From Stereum hirsutum FP-91666 SS1 (lineage: Eukaryota > Basidiomycota > Agaricomycetes > Russulales > Stereaceae), in the NCBI RefSeq assembly GCF_000264905.1, contig NW_006763150.1, positions 372,001 through 436,000 of the forward strand: a stretch of 64,000 nt of DNA, written 5' to 3'. The first letter of the stretch is position 1. Each line of letters starts with the position of its first letter. Position numbers and translations under genes: made by a program. Below are positions 10,244-22,664 of this stretch, piece by piece. The notes under the pieces are model-generated. The model did not search any database, had not been told where the DNA came from, and was given only the letters and a program-made list of their open reading frames with translations.

Positions 10244-13200
10244 ATGGTCCACGTCGACTCTACGTTTGTGGTCCAGCAAGCCGGCTACTACGTCTCCAAA
10301 GTAGTCAACCACAAGGACGAATCTGTATGGTCTAATACTCTTGCTATTCCATTCTATATCACTGGGCTTTCGTTCGTCTCTCTCGTTCTTCACGGTATCT
10401 TTGCATCAGTCCCTGTGAAGACGTTCGTACGATTGGGATGGGCGAGTGAGTCGAAGGAGGTCGCGTTGCCGGAGGTGAAGGGCGTCAGGGCACACGTCGC
10501 TGCACACGGAGGCGCGGTCATCTTCGCATCTGAGGTGTTGAGGGTCATAGGATGTGCGGCATTGGTGGGTCTGTCGGTGACTACCTTGACGATGAAAAGT
10601 ACTTTGGACGGTTTTGTGACGATTACCTTTGTGAGTAATACTCGTCTGTATTTCCGGTCGTATAGTCTATTGATCTCAAGCGAATTGGTACAGATCTACG
10701 CGTTCATTCTTTCGTTGTTCACCGCATTCTCTGCTCGACCGTCAATTGTAGCTGACCATCTGAACTTGGTTCTGGGAGTGGCATGGTTCATCTACTGCAT
10801 CCGTGACGTGGCCCCCTTCTTCACCTACACCGAAAAGCCAGTGGATCATGGATTCCTGTTCTGGGAGTTCTTCGGTGTCCTCACCATCACTGGAGCAGTC
10901 CTTCCATCAATAACACCAAGGGCATATATACCTTACGACCCGTTGGTGTGTCCAGTCGCACTGTTGTCATGTCCGACTGAAGACTGATCTTAAATGAACG
11001 ATATTGTAGGAACCGATGACACCCAACCCAGAGCAAGTCGCTTCTCCCCTCTCCCGCATCTTCTACAGCTATCTGGACCCTGTCGTGTGGCGTGCCTACC
11101 ACGTCAACCACATGTCTCTCTCCGACCTGCCCCCTCTCGCAGATACCGACCACTCAAAACACCTCGTTCAACGCGCGTTCCCCCATCTCGACCCCCTCGC
11201 CTCTCCCAACGATACCAAGGCGACAAATGCTAAGGATCGTGCCAACGGTGAAAGCAATGCTGCTCCCAAGCCGAAGGCCAGGAAACCGAGGAGTCACTTC
11301 CATACCGTGATCGCGTTGCTCGTCGTGTTCAGGAAAGAGTTTGGCTCGGTCGTTTTCCTCATTTTGGCGAACAATGCTGCATTGTTGTTCTCGCCATATG
11401 GGTTGAGGCATCTTCTGATGTATTTGGAATCGGGAGGTAAAGACGCCATCGTTCGTCCATGGGTTTGGATTGCCTCGGTACGTCGCACGCCACATTTCTC
11501 GACGAACCACACCATCGATATTCACTCATTTTGATATCGGCTCAGCTCTTCCTCGCACCATTCGCCGCATCCCTCCTCATGCAACAATATCAACTCCGCC
11601 TCACCCGCATGGTCGTCTACATAGAAGCCATCTTCACTCAACTCGTCCTCCAACATGCACTCCGCATCCGTGTCGTCGCCGAAACCAAGGCTGAAGCGAC
11701 CCCCACGCCTGCCACCACGTCCTCGCACTCCGAAACTCCATTCATCGCTCCTTCCGCAGCTGATTCCGAGCAAGACCAAGCAAAGGGCTCGGGTTCTGGA
11801 GGCTCAGACTCGGGTCCAGCGACAGCAGAATCAGAAGCTACCGCCGTTCCCAGTTTGATTGGAAGGATGAATAATCTGATTTCTTCGGATTTGCAGGCGA
11901 TTGGGAAGGCGACAGATTTTGTACAGATCGTCATTGCGGGCCCGATCATGGTGTTTGGGACGATTGCGTTCTTGTATAACATCCTTGGGTGGAGGTATGT
12001 TTTGTCTTTTCGAGTTCTTTCTTTCAAATTTTCGCCGGGTTTGGATTTGGTGTGGCGGTGTGCCGAGATTTGAGATGGTCGGTTACTGACCAGGTTGCTT
12101 TGGTGGATATCGTTCGATCATTTGGTCAGTGATGCAGTGCGCTCGCCGGGTTTGGAAGTATGCTGCTTATGATGCCGCTTCCTGCCTTTGCGGCGAAACT
12201 ATTGGAAGGCGCTTCTCGTGAAGTGTTTAAGAAGGTACTCTTTCTTGTGACTACATCCCTGATCGTCATACTGAGAAAGTCCTCCTATAAATAGAGCGAT
12301 GACCGCGTCGAGATGGTGACTGAGAGTGAGTTTTAGTCTGGCCCGAATTGGACGTTCGAACGGGTGCTAACTACTTGTCTTCCTCAACGAACAGCTTTGA
12401 GCGTCATCCGCATGATCAAGATGTTTGGTTGGGAACGCAAGATGAGCCAACACATCGACGAGAAGCGAGAAATCGAGATGAACTGGATATTCTGGAACAA
12501 GGCTTACGGCCTTTTGACTGTGATCTTCCAGTCAGTTACTCAGTTTCCATGCACCTTTCGTCTGCAAAGATCTGAGCATACGTGGTTCTATAGTGTCATC
12601 ATTCCTGCCGTCACAATGGCCGTCACTTACAGCTTCTACGTAAGTCCTTGTCGACAAACTGCACTTGCAAGTATAATGGCTAACGCTTCCTTTAGGCTTT
12701 AGTTATGCATCGTACTCTCGACGGTTGGTCTGCTATCTCACTCCTCATCCCTTGTCTCGTCTAATGTATCTCTCTGCTAGCTGCCACTGTCTTCTCGTCC
12801 ATTGCCCGTAAGTCGACTCAAATTATATCCTGTCGAAAGCCAGAGTTCTCATTGAAGAATCATTTCCTCTCTAGTTTTCGACATTCTCAGACTGCGGATG
12901 TCCCAAATGTTCATGTTCATCCCCATAGTCATCAAAAGCAAAGTCTCCCTCGACCGCATCACAGACTTCTTAAACGACGTACGCCCCCCTCCGCTTCCCT
13001 CCCACTCCTCACCCTGACCCTCTTAACACGATTGCTCCATCCAGACCGAACTCCTCGACGAATTCACTCCCGAATCCTCCACCCAGCTCGAAACCGCTGA
13101 CAATGCCATCTCTCCCGAGGAGTCGCACGAGATCGGATTCCGCTCTGCTGCCTTCTCCTGGACGAATGACAGCGCAAACCAAGGCGTCGTTACTCCTTCC

Positions 13201-16200
13201 AAGAGACGGTTCATGTTGCATGTCGAAGACGAGTTGTTGTTCAAGAGAAGTAGCATCAATTTGATCGTAGGGTCTACCGGATGCGGGAAGACGTCGTTGT
13301 TGATGGCTTTGCTCGGTTAGTCTCTTGACGGCTTTGTCTATTTGGTGCGAAGATGCTGATATTTGGTTCGCGGTGATGTGTAGGTGAGATGCACTTCGTT
13401 CCTTTGGCTCCGAGGTCGTGGTTCAACCTCCCGAGAGACGGCGGTGTGGCGTACGCCGCTCAAGAGTCTTGGGTTATGAACGCTACCATCAAGGTTCGTC
13501 TGACCAATTCTCACAATTCCATTTTTCTGTGTGAGGATGTCTGACCCTCAACTTTCCGTTTAGGAAAACATCATCTTCGGCTCTCCGCTCGACGAAGAAC
13601 GCTACGATAAAGTCATCTATCAGTGTGGGCTGATGCGCGACTTGTCTCTGTTCGAAGCCGGTGATCAGACTGAAGTCGGCGAGAAGGTACGTCTGTCCAT
13701 ATTGTATCATAGCTCAAGATGCTGACCGTACTGTCCAGGGTCTCACACTCAGTGGCGGCCAAAAAGTGAGTCCATGTGTGTCGCAACTCATTGCCGTTTA
13801 TATTTTTGACCAAGTGTTGTGGACTGTGTAGGCTCGCATCACGTTGGCTAGGGCTGTTTACTCTTCTGCCGAGATCATCCTCTTGGACGATGTACGCCTC
13901 TGCGTTTTGTATTCCGCGAAGAGAGATCCTGACATGATGTCATGTTGGAATGCAGGTCCTGGCAGCATTAGACGTTCATACCGCGAAGTGGATCGTAGAT
14001 AAATGTTTCTCTGGAGATCTCATCCAGGGCAGGACTATCCTCCTGGTCGTAAGTCCCCACCATCCCTCCCCTCGTCTCCCCTCGCGTGTTCTTAAAATTA
14101 TCTGATTTCGGTCCCGCACAGACTCACAATGTCAGCATGGTCGTTCCCATCGCCGACTTTGTCGTCTCCCTTGGCTCTGACGGTCAAATACTCAGTCAAG
14201 GCACCATGTCCGACGCCCTCGCCAACAACTCCAAACTCCGTCAGGAAATTGCCAAAGAAAAAGCCTTTGAAGAGAAGGCTGAGCAGGAAGAGGCCTTTGA
14301 GGCTTTCGAGACTCCTGCTCCTGGTCAAGTCGTACCGGCGCAGAAGGAGGAGAAGAAGGATGGGAAGTTGATCATGGAAGAGGAGACGGCGGAGGGACAT
14401 ATCAGCTGGAACTCTGGTGAGTTCTCTCTCGGGCCCCCTTAGCTGGAGGCAGAATATGTTGTGCTTAAACGCAGGGTTGTTGTAGTGAAAATGTTCCTCG
14501 GCGCATTGGGTGGACCTGGATTCTGGATCGGCTTCACGCTCGCTTCGTTCTTCGAGTGTAGTATCGAGTCCGTTCAGCCATGGTTGCTCGGCCTTTGGGC
14601 TACCCAGTACGAAACTCACAAACCTGAAGATGTCAATGTCCCCTTGTATGTTCTTTGCACATCGTCGATCTAATTCATCGAGCTTAAAAATGTGCTGACC
14701 TTTGGATTATCCGCATCCTAAACAGCTACCTCGGCGGCTACGTCGGACTCGTGGCGCTCATGGTGCTTGTCTACGTTTGTGCCCAAATCGTGCTCACACT
14801 GGGAGCCCTGAGGGCTTCGAAGTTACTGCACAGGAGGCTCATCGAGACTGTCTTGGGGACGACATTGAGGTGGTTGGACAAGACACCGGTGTCCCGTATC
14901 ATCACGAGGTGTACCCAGGATGTTTCTTCTGGTGAGCTCTGTCGTACTTATATGTTTCCTCCTACACGTTCTGACGCTATCGTCAAAGTCGACACGACCA
15001 TTCCGGACATGTTTTCTCAGCTCTATGAGTGCATGATCATCTTGATCGTCCGGTACATCGCGATCTTGATCTACACGCCTAGTACTTTCTGTCTCCTGGG
15101 TATCGTCATCTTCATTGTTGGTAAGTTGTCAATTCTACCTTCTTGGCCAGAAGCAAGCGTCTGATCCGGATGTATTATACGATAGGTGGTACCGTAGGGA
15201 ACGTCTATATGAAAGCTCAGCTCTCCGTCAAGCGCGAACTCAGCAAAGCCAAGGCGCCCGTCATGGCGCACTTCGGAGCTGCTATCGAGGGCATCAGTGA
15301 GTCTGCTCTCAATGCCCAAAAATTCTCATAGAACAGGGTATCTGAATGGTGCACAAAAATAGCTTCCATCCGTGCCTACGGCGCACAGGAGTCCTTCCTG
15401 CTCAAGTCGACCGTCAAGATCGACGAGTACACTCGTGCGAACAGGGTCTTCAACGATCTCAACAGGTGGATCGAGATTCGTGTCGATGCCCTTGCTGGCC
15501 TTTTCGTTTGCTTCCTTGGTGTCTACTTCGTGTACGGCCACCCGGGCGTCAATCCCTCCAACACTGCGTTCACACTCAGTAAGGCATCTCACTATTATTA
15601 TCAATAGTCACTTCTCAGCCCCTCTGAGTGGACAAAGACAAAGACTCGGACACTGACTGCTGACTGTGCATGGGCTATCTCGATTTTTTTCAACAGCTAT
15701 GGCGGTTGACTTTGGTCAGATGATCCTGTTCTTCGTGCAGGTGCTTAACATGTTCGAGGTGAACGGAAACTCGCTCGAGCGTCTGCAACAATATATGGAA
15801 ATTGAACAAGAGCCGAAGCCGGTTGAGGGCGGCATGCCACCTGCGTACTGGCCTTCGAGTGGTGACCTCAGGGTCGAGAATCTCAGTGCGCGCTACTCTC
15901 CTGTACGCATATGCATCCTTCCTCTCCCCGTTATTATCCAAACTCGGTGTTGAAACTAACCATGGTGCAATGCAATGTGATATAAATTATAGGACGGCCC
16001 CGAGGTGTTGCACGATCTCAATTTCGAGATCAAGGCTGGCGAGCGCGTCGGTGTCGTCGGAAGGACAGGTAGCGGCAAGAGCTCGCTCACGCTTTCGTTG
16101 CTTCGGTGTATTTTCACGAGTGGAGAGGTGTACTTCGACGGTATCCCTATATCTTCCGTCAACCTCGATGCTCTGAGGAGTCATATCACCATCATCCCCC

Positions 16201-17056
16201 AGATGGTGCGTCCTTCGTCTGTCTACTTCATCATCGTCAGACCGTATGCATGCATACTCATACGCTGTGGATGTTGTTGTTGTTGAACTTGTGATTTGTA
16301 GCCCGAGCTGTTGAGCGGGACCCTCCGTCGTAATCTCGATCCATTCGACCAATTCGACGACGCGACGTTGAACGCTGCGCTCCGTTCCGCCGGTCTTTTT
16401 TCCGTGCAGAACGAACTTGGCGACGAGAGCACTAGTATTAGTATGAGTATGAGTATGAGTATGGGTATGATCACGCTCGATAGTGCGGTGGCCCGTGGAG
16501 GGAGCAACCTTTCTGTTGGGCAGCGGCAGATTGTTGCGTTGGCGAGGGCGATGGTTAGGGAGAGCAAGTTGCTTATTCTTGATGAAGGTTTGTTCTTGTA
16601 TCACTTATTTTGCTTGGATTGAGTTGAGTGGGTTTGGATTTGGGCTGACGAGTTTGGTGTTGCACTTGCAGCGACGTCCGCGATTGATTATAAGACGGAT
16701 GCGGTGATCTAAGAGTCGTTGAGGAACGAATTGAAGAAAGACGTGACTATCATCACCGTCGCGCACAGACTACAGACCATCATGGACGCTGACAAAATCG
16801 TACGTTCTCCTCATTCCCATTCCTCATTCCTCATCCCGCCTCTCCGTCTCCCCTACCCCTACCCTTCTGTCAACGTACGAGTCACTCACGCCACCTTCAG
16901 ATAGTCCTCGACGCCGGAAAAATCGTCGAATTCGACAGGCCGAGTGTACTTCTCGAGAAAGCTGACTCAGAGGACGGGTTCCTTAAATCTTTGGTGGATG
17001 AGAGTGGCGATAGAGAGGCGTTGTATGCCGTTGCTGGGGGTACCGGTCGTTCATGA
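10244..17056 (+). CDS. ABCC/MRP-type transporter 1, interrupted by an in-frame stop
   Basis: A full-length ABC exporter of the ABCC (multidrug-resistance-associated) type, expected at the plasma or vacuolar membrane. Order: extra N-terminal membrane domain, linker with APLSR-like segment, MSD1, NBD1, MSD2, NBD2. NBD1 has Walker [10 protein letters not shown], signature LSGGQK and Walker B ILLDD, with Asp where the catalytic Glu would be, as is usual for ABCC NBD1. NBD2 has [16 protein letters not shown] and LLILDEATS. In NBD2 the codon at 16710-16712 is TAA where paralogues 2 and 3 have CAA (Gln). Past it the frame stays open, with one proper intron, to the TGA at 17054. The stop removes the switch His (VAHRL) and the C-terminus. 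The gene lacks five introns found in its paralogues and has an inserted Ser/Met repeat in NBD2. It may be a young pseudogene, or the TAA may be an assembly error. Substrate unknown. Confidence 0.88.
16434..16469 (+). repeat. Hexanucleotide repeat AGTATG inside NBD2 of transporter 1
   Basis: Six units, two imperfect (AGTATT first, GGTATG last). In frame it encodes alternating Ser and Met or Ile. The neighbouring segment of transporters 2 and 3 goes directly from a short acidic stretch to MITLDT, so this is an insertion unique to transporter 1. Confidence 0.85.
16710..16712 (+). other. In-frame TAA in transporter 1
   Basis: The flanking residues are TDAVI and [11 protein letters not shown]. 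Transporters 2 and 3 read VIQESL and VIQASL, so a single C-to-T change (CAA to TAA) explains the stop. It lies just past the D-loop and before the switch histidine. No splice pair near it would remove it without also destroying the ATPase core. Confidence 0.9.
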
Positions 17057-17747
17057 GTTAGAGGCTTGCGATCTTGGGTATAGTTTTTCTTGGTTGATAT
17101 GTATTTTGGGTTTCTGGTTTCTGCATATCGAGCCATGGCAGTGTATCTGTACCGGCTAGGACCACGTCGTATGAAATGGGGTGTATCGAAGTTGTAGGGA
17201 GTTATGCTTCGCCATGTGTTCCTCACTTCTCTTGAGACTTTTACTGTGAGCAATTAGAGGCAGGAAAGAAAATAATCGCAGACGAGTCGTACACGATGAG
17301 CAGTGAGAAAAAATGACGTTCGAACACGTTTGAATGCGAGGAAGACCAGGAAGGAGCGGCCAAAGCTGTGGATGATTCAGAGACGGCCGGGCCGCGCCTT
17401 TGGGGTGGTGCCACCACGGAATCTGCGCCAAGTGATGCTCGAATGGGTGCTCACTGTCCCACAACGTCTTCCCCTCTACGCAATCTATCATTATTCTCTC
17501 TTCGCTCGTCCTACTCAATAATTCCAAGCGGCGCTGCATCAATAGTGGATGCCTAGCGTCTCCGTCTTACCAGCTTCGCCCGTTGTGACAGGGTTCTCCA
17601 AGCCTTCTTTCCTCCGTAAGTATGTTCTCGAGCAGCACTGCTTGCCACTTGCGTCCTGCTTCTCTCTTAACCATCCGTACTGACGTAACCTAATGTGTTC
17701 TACCTCAATCAGCGTCCAAGAAACCACTCCCAGCCCATTCCAGCGAT
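17057..17747. other. 3' flank of transporter 1 and leader of the deubiquitinase
   Basis: A likely 5'-UTR intron of the next gene spans 17616-17712, with donor GTAAGT and acceptor CAATCAG. No other gene is seen. Confidence 0.55.
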
Positions 17748-20700
17748 ATGTCGGTCGCGGAGATTCGTGAGAACGCGGTGCAGCACGCACAGTCCGTATT
17801 CAAGACCGCATCGCCCTTGCATATCATCCGGGGTGCGCGCAGCCAGCTCGACCATGCCAAGGTGTGCGATGCGCAAGGTGATCTGAAGGGTGCGTATGCA
17901 GCGTTTACGAAGGCGGGGACGTTGGCGAGGATGGTCATGGATACGGATGAGTTCAAGACGGAGATGACTCCGGGGAAGAAGGGCGTGCTCTGGAATGAGT
18001 TCCAGACGTTCTCGCAGGTCCGTATTTATTTTCACTAAATTAATGTGTAAGGACCGGATGGATTGAACGGGATGTGGGATAGAACGACGGACGAGATCTT
18101 GCTGCACGGACGAAGGAGCTCGAGCTGAAACTGACTCAGGTCGAGCAAGCCGCGTCCTCTCAGTACGTCCATCCTTTTGCCTCTCGTAGCCTCCTGCATG
18201 TTCACAAGTCTCCGCAGGCAGAATGGCAGCGCCTCGTCCGCAGACGGTCCGATTCTCAAGTCGGGAGGCAGCATCGCAGACCGCATGCGTTCACTGCAGG
18301 ACGCAGGTCTCTCAGTGAGCGCAAATAAACGACTATCCCGCGATCTTCCCTCCACGCCTTTCGCTCTGCCCCTCTCTCCCTCCGGATCTACCTCATTCTC
18401 CTCTCCCGAAGGGCCACTCTCCAGACCAAACAGACCCGGTCCTCTAGGATTAGGACTCTCATCCCCCTCCCTCTCCTCCACTTTCTCACAGACTCCACTC
18501 CAACCACCTTCCTCCTCCCAACCGTCTCAACCACCACAACCACAACCACAATCGACCCCCACCTCGACCGCATCCGCACTAAGCCCCTCCCCACACACCC
18601 AACCCCACGCCCTCATCCCCGCCACATCCTTCGGCCCCCCCTCACCCAGCTCCTCCGCATCCTCCTCCCCCCGCACCTCAATGTTCAACCTAACCGAATT
18701 CAACCAAACCTTTCCCTCCATCGACGAACTCGAAGAACACGAAGGCCCCGGTTCCTCTCCGCAACCTATCGCACCCATGTCCACAGGCGCGTCTACGTCC
18801 AGTCGACGTTCAAGACGAGACCTACAATACACTGGCGGGGAGCAAGCGCAATCGCAGCGTTCGCCCATCCCTCCACCTATGTTCTCTCCGAAACCATTCC
18901 CTATTATGCCCGTCAATATCAATAATCCCACTGGTGCCCGACCCGCTTCTACGCCCATCACGCCCAATATCGATTCATTCGCGTCTAGGCCTAGTTCGCC
19001 TACTGCCCATGGTCATGGTTCCTATGCGCCTACAGCCCACGGTCATGGTTCCTATGCGCCTACCGCCCACGGTCACGGTTCCTATGCGAATTCGAACGGG
19101 AACGGGAATGGTGCGGTTAATGGGATGGTGGTGACGACGGGGGGCATCATGAATGGCGTGAATGGGAAGTCACCGCTTTCGCCTACTATACCACATAAAC
19201 CTTCGAACCTGAGTCTTTCCATGAAACCGTCGCGGTCGCCTCTGAATGCGTCCTTGCCACTCGCTGCTAATGGGAACGGGAATATCAATGGAGCAGCGAA
19301 CGGGGTAGGTGCTGGGGACGCAAGGGAGAAAGTCGACGCGCTGGCACATGTGAAGAACGCGGCGGACCCGAGGGAGCTGGTTGAGTTGACGCAGAAGGGA
19401 GTGAAGATATTGTTTTTGGATGTTAGGACTAGGGAGGAGTTTATGAGGGGGAGGTTGAGAGGACAGCCGGTGGTTTGTATTGAGCCGAATGTGTTGGCGA
19501 GGGAGAAGTGCGTCCCTTCTCTCTTCCCTTTTTACACATCTTTCCCTCATCTTGCTACTCACGTTAAGTGTATTGCTGGGATCCGACTGATGACTGACAT
19601 GACAAAAATTGAATCCACAGCGTCACCTCCCAAACCATCGAATCCTCCCTCTCCATCGCACCCCGCGAAGAACTCATGCTCTTCACGAACCGTGACAAAT
19701 TCGACCTCGTCGTAGTCTACGACTCCGATTCTACCACCCTCGGCTCGCTCGCATCCAATTCACCGCTTTCGGTCCTCGTGAAGGCGATCTATGAGACCGA
19801 GTTTAGGAAGATATTGAAACAGGTGCCGGTGGTGATGGTGGGGGGGTATGAGGCGTATAAAAGGGAAGTTGGGGCTGGTGGTGGTGGTGGAGGAGAGGGG
19901 ATCAATGAGGCACCGTCGCTTTCGTTGTCTATGAATATGAACAACATGAACGCGCCACCGCCACTCGCGCTCGCTTCGCAGCCGATCTCACCATCTACGT
20001 CTACACCCCCGACTCTCCCCAGTATCCACGAAGGCTTCCAGTCCTCGACCCCACCAGCTCTGGCTTCATCGTCCACGAACAATAGCAATAGCAATAACAA
20101 CAGTAACAGGACCAGTCCGCTTTCGAGCGCGAGCACCGGGAGGACGAGAGCGGGAACAGAGTCGCTTACCTACGGTTCAGGTTCTTCTGCGTCTGGACCG
20201 GGCGGAGGTTCAGGCTCGGGAGGGCAGCATTCGAGGGACGCGGCGTCGAGCGGGTATGCGGATCGGAGGTCGTTGGATCAGATGGCTATGCCTATGCCTG
20301 GATCGTCAGGCGGGTTGGCGAGGAAGCCTGTGATGAATTCGAGGTCGCCGAGCGTTGGGAGCGCGACGTCGTTTTCGAGGGGTGGTTCGGATAATGTGAG
20401 TCTTTTCGTGTCCCCTTTTCCTTCCACGACTTTCTTCGTGAGTAGGGCGGAGTGTTCGGAGTGTTTGTGAGTAGGGCGGAATGAGACTCACTGCTCACTG
20501 CTTCGCGGCTGGTAAATCAGGTTTCATCGCCTACGATACCTCAATCTATGATCGGCAGTACCAGTATCCAATATCCATCCTTCGGCAGCCGGCCTAACAG
20601 CCTCACCTCTCCACCATCCTCCTCCTCATCTACCACGACCAACACCAACACCACATCACCGCACGCAAACCTCTACACCACCGTCTCACCACCACCCCAA

Positions 20701-22664
20701 GCCTCCATCAACCACTCCGCGCTCTCCCGTCGTCGTTCGGACTATATCGACAACGCCCAAGAAGCTCTCTCGAATTTCAGCAGCGGAGGGGGCAATTACA
20801 ACAGCAGCGGAGTGGGCAATTACAACAACGGCGTGGGCGTGGGCAGGGGGCCGATAGATTATCCAGATATATCGGGTCAGAGACAGGTGTTGAGGCCTCC
20901 GCCCGCGGCGGCGAGTCCGGCGCTGGAGAGACAGGATACGAGACCGAGGTTGGGACATGGGCATTCGTTCAGCGTTCAGGTCAACGGGGTGCCCAATGGC
21001 GGAATGATGCCCAATGGCGGAATGATGCCCAATGGTGGAATGATGCCGAATGGGGGGATGGGGATGTCGATGCCGCCACAGCCGCCGACGATTCCGGGCC
21101 CGGTGTACGCGGTGACGTATTGGGGGGATGTGCAGCTTGGGCAGTCGGGCTTGAGGAATTTGGGGAATACGTGTTATATGAATGCGACGATGCAGTGTTT
21201 GAGCGCTACGGTGCCGTTTGCGAGGTTTTTTACTGGTGCGTTGTTTCTCCGTTTGGGTTTCTTCCCCTTCCATATCTGATGGTGTCTGTTGGTTTGGATA
21301 GAGGGACGATGGCGAGCGGCGGTGAACATGATGAATAAGATGGGGACGAAGGGAGCGATCGCACAGGCTTTTGCGCATATCTTACATGAGATATGGCAAG
21401 GAGAGATGTCTTTCTTCTCACCCATTTCTTTCCGAGTACGTCTCCCCCCAATCTCATTCGTCCCTTGAGTTCTCATCGCTAATGTGAACATACAACAGCG
21501 CTCGATATGCTCCTACGCCTCCCAATTCGCCGGGTCCGAACAACACGACTCTCAAGAATTCCTCTCGTGGCTCCTCGACGCACTACACGAGGACCTAAAC
21601 CGCGTCATTTCGAAGTCGACGTACGAGGTGACGCCGGAGAGGGAGGCCGAGCTCGAGAAGCTGCCGCAGCAGATCGCGAGCGAGCAGGAGTGGAGGATAT
21701 ATAGGATGCGGAACGATAGCATCGTCGTCGACTTTTTCCAGGGACAGTTTAGGAATCGGATGGAGTGTATGACTTGTCATAAGGTATGTGGGGACCAGTG
21801 TCTTTTCGTTCGCTCTCCCATTCGGGTATTGGACATTGTGGACGTGAGTTTTGACTTACCGTGTGGTGGTAGACGTCAACGACGTATAACAGTTTCATGA
21901 ACTTATCGCTGCCGGTGCCGACGTCGAAGCATGGCAAGATCACGTTACAGAACTGTCTCGACGCTTTCGTCAAGGAAGAAGTCATGGAAAAGTCTGATGC
22001 CTGGTATGTCTGAATTTCCCTTTTGCACAACGTTCGCAGTCAACTGACATTCTTCACCTTCACCTTCACAAGGAACTGCCCGAACTGCAAAGTCCTCCGC
22101 AAAGCCACGAAACAACTATCCCTCTCCCGGCTCCCTCCCGTCCTGCTCATCCAATTCAAGCGCTTCTCCTTCAAGGGTCCCTTCACCGACAAGATCGACA
22201 AGCACGTCGATTTCCCGCTCAAGGGCCTCGAGCTGACGAACTACATGCCCCCGCCTCTCCCGCCCGGTGTTGATCGTGGACAGGCGGCGGTGCAGTATGG
22301 GAATGATGATCCGAGGCAGCAGACTCCGCCGTATAAATACGATTTGTATGCTGTTACGAATCATTTTGGGAGTTTGAGCAGTGGGCATTGTGAGTCTTTT
22401 ATTTTCTCGTGCCGAGTGGCCCGATAGGGTTCAGCTGATCATTTGTGAACTTGTGCCTCCAGATACGGCGTTTATCAATTCTCGGGGACAATGGTTGTAT
22501 TGCGATGACAGTCGGATCACACCATCGGACGCGAAGGAGGTCGTGGTAAGTCGATTGGTATTCCTTTGCCATCGCGGCCCCTACTGCGTGCTGATCAACC
22601 ATCGATGTTTGTTTGACAGGGAAAACCGGCGTATGTCCTGTACTATAAGCGTGTCCGATCATAG
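17748..22664 (+). CDS. Ubiquitin carboxyl-terminal hydrolase, Doa4/Ubp4 (USP8) type
   Basis: A cysteine protease that removes ubiquitin. Relatives Doa4 and USP8 act on cargo at endosomes with ESCRT. Three domains are visible. The first 115 residues or so are a helical MIT-like/USP8-dimerisation domain. A rhodanese-like domain follows (from ILFLDVRTREEF to about VVMVGGYEAY); it lacks the catalytic Cys loop (VVVYDSDS there), as in Doa4 and USP8, so it is probably a binding module. The C-terminal peptidase C19 domain has the Cys box GLRNLGNTCYMNATMQCL, QHDSQEFL, two CxxC zinc-binding pairs (CMTC, CPNC) and the His box NHFGSLSSGHYTAF, ending at KRVRS. Linkers are long, Ser/Pro/Asn-rich and hold two tandem repeats. 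All introns splice in frame. The start follows a 5'-UTR intron. Confidence 0.93.
18999..19088 (+). repeat. 30-bp coding tandem repeat, three units
   Basis: Three copies of a 30-bp unit encode PTAHGHGSYA in the disordered linker of the deubiquitinase. Units differ only at silent positions, which points to recent expansion under selection for frame. Confidence 0.95.
20992..21060 (+). repeat. 18-bp coding tandem repeat, about four units
   Basis: Encodes PNGGMM units just upstream of the peptidase domain of the deubiquitinase. The first three copies are near identical and the last is degenerate. Confidence 0.95.

Noticed and set aside
18999..21060. Regularly spaced repeats that could suggest a CRISPR array
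   Set aside because: Units are contiguous, in frame and code for protein repeats in a eukaryotic gene; there are no spacers.
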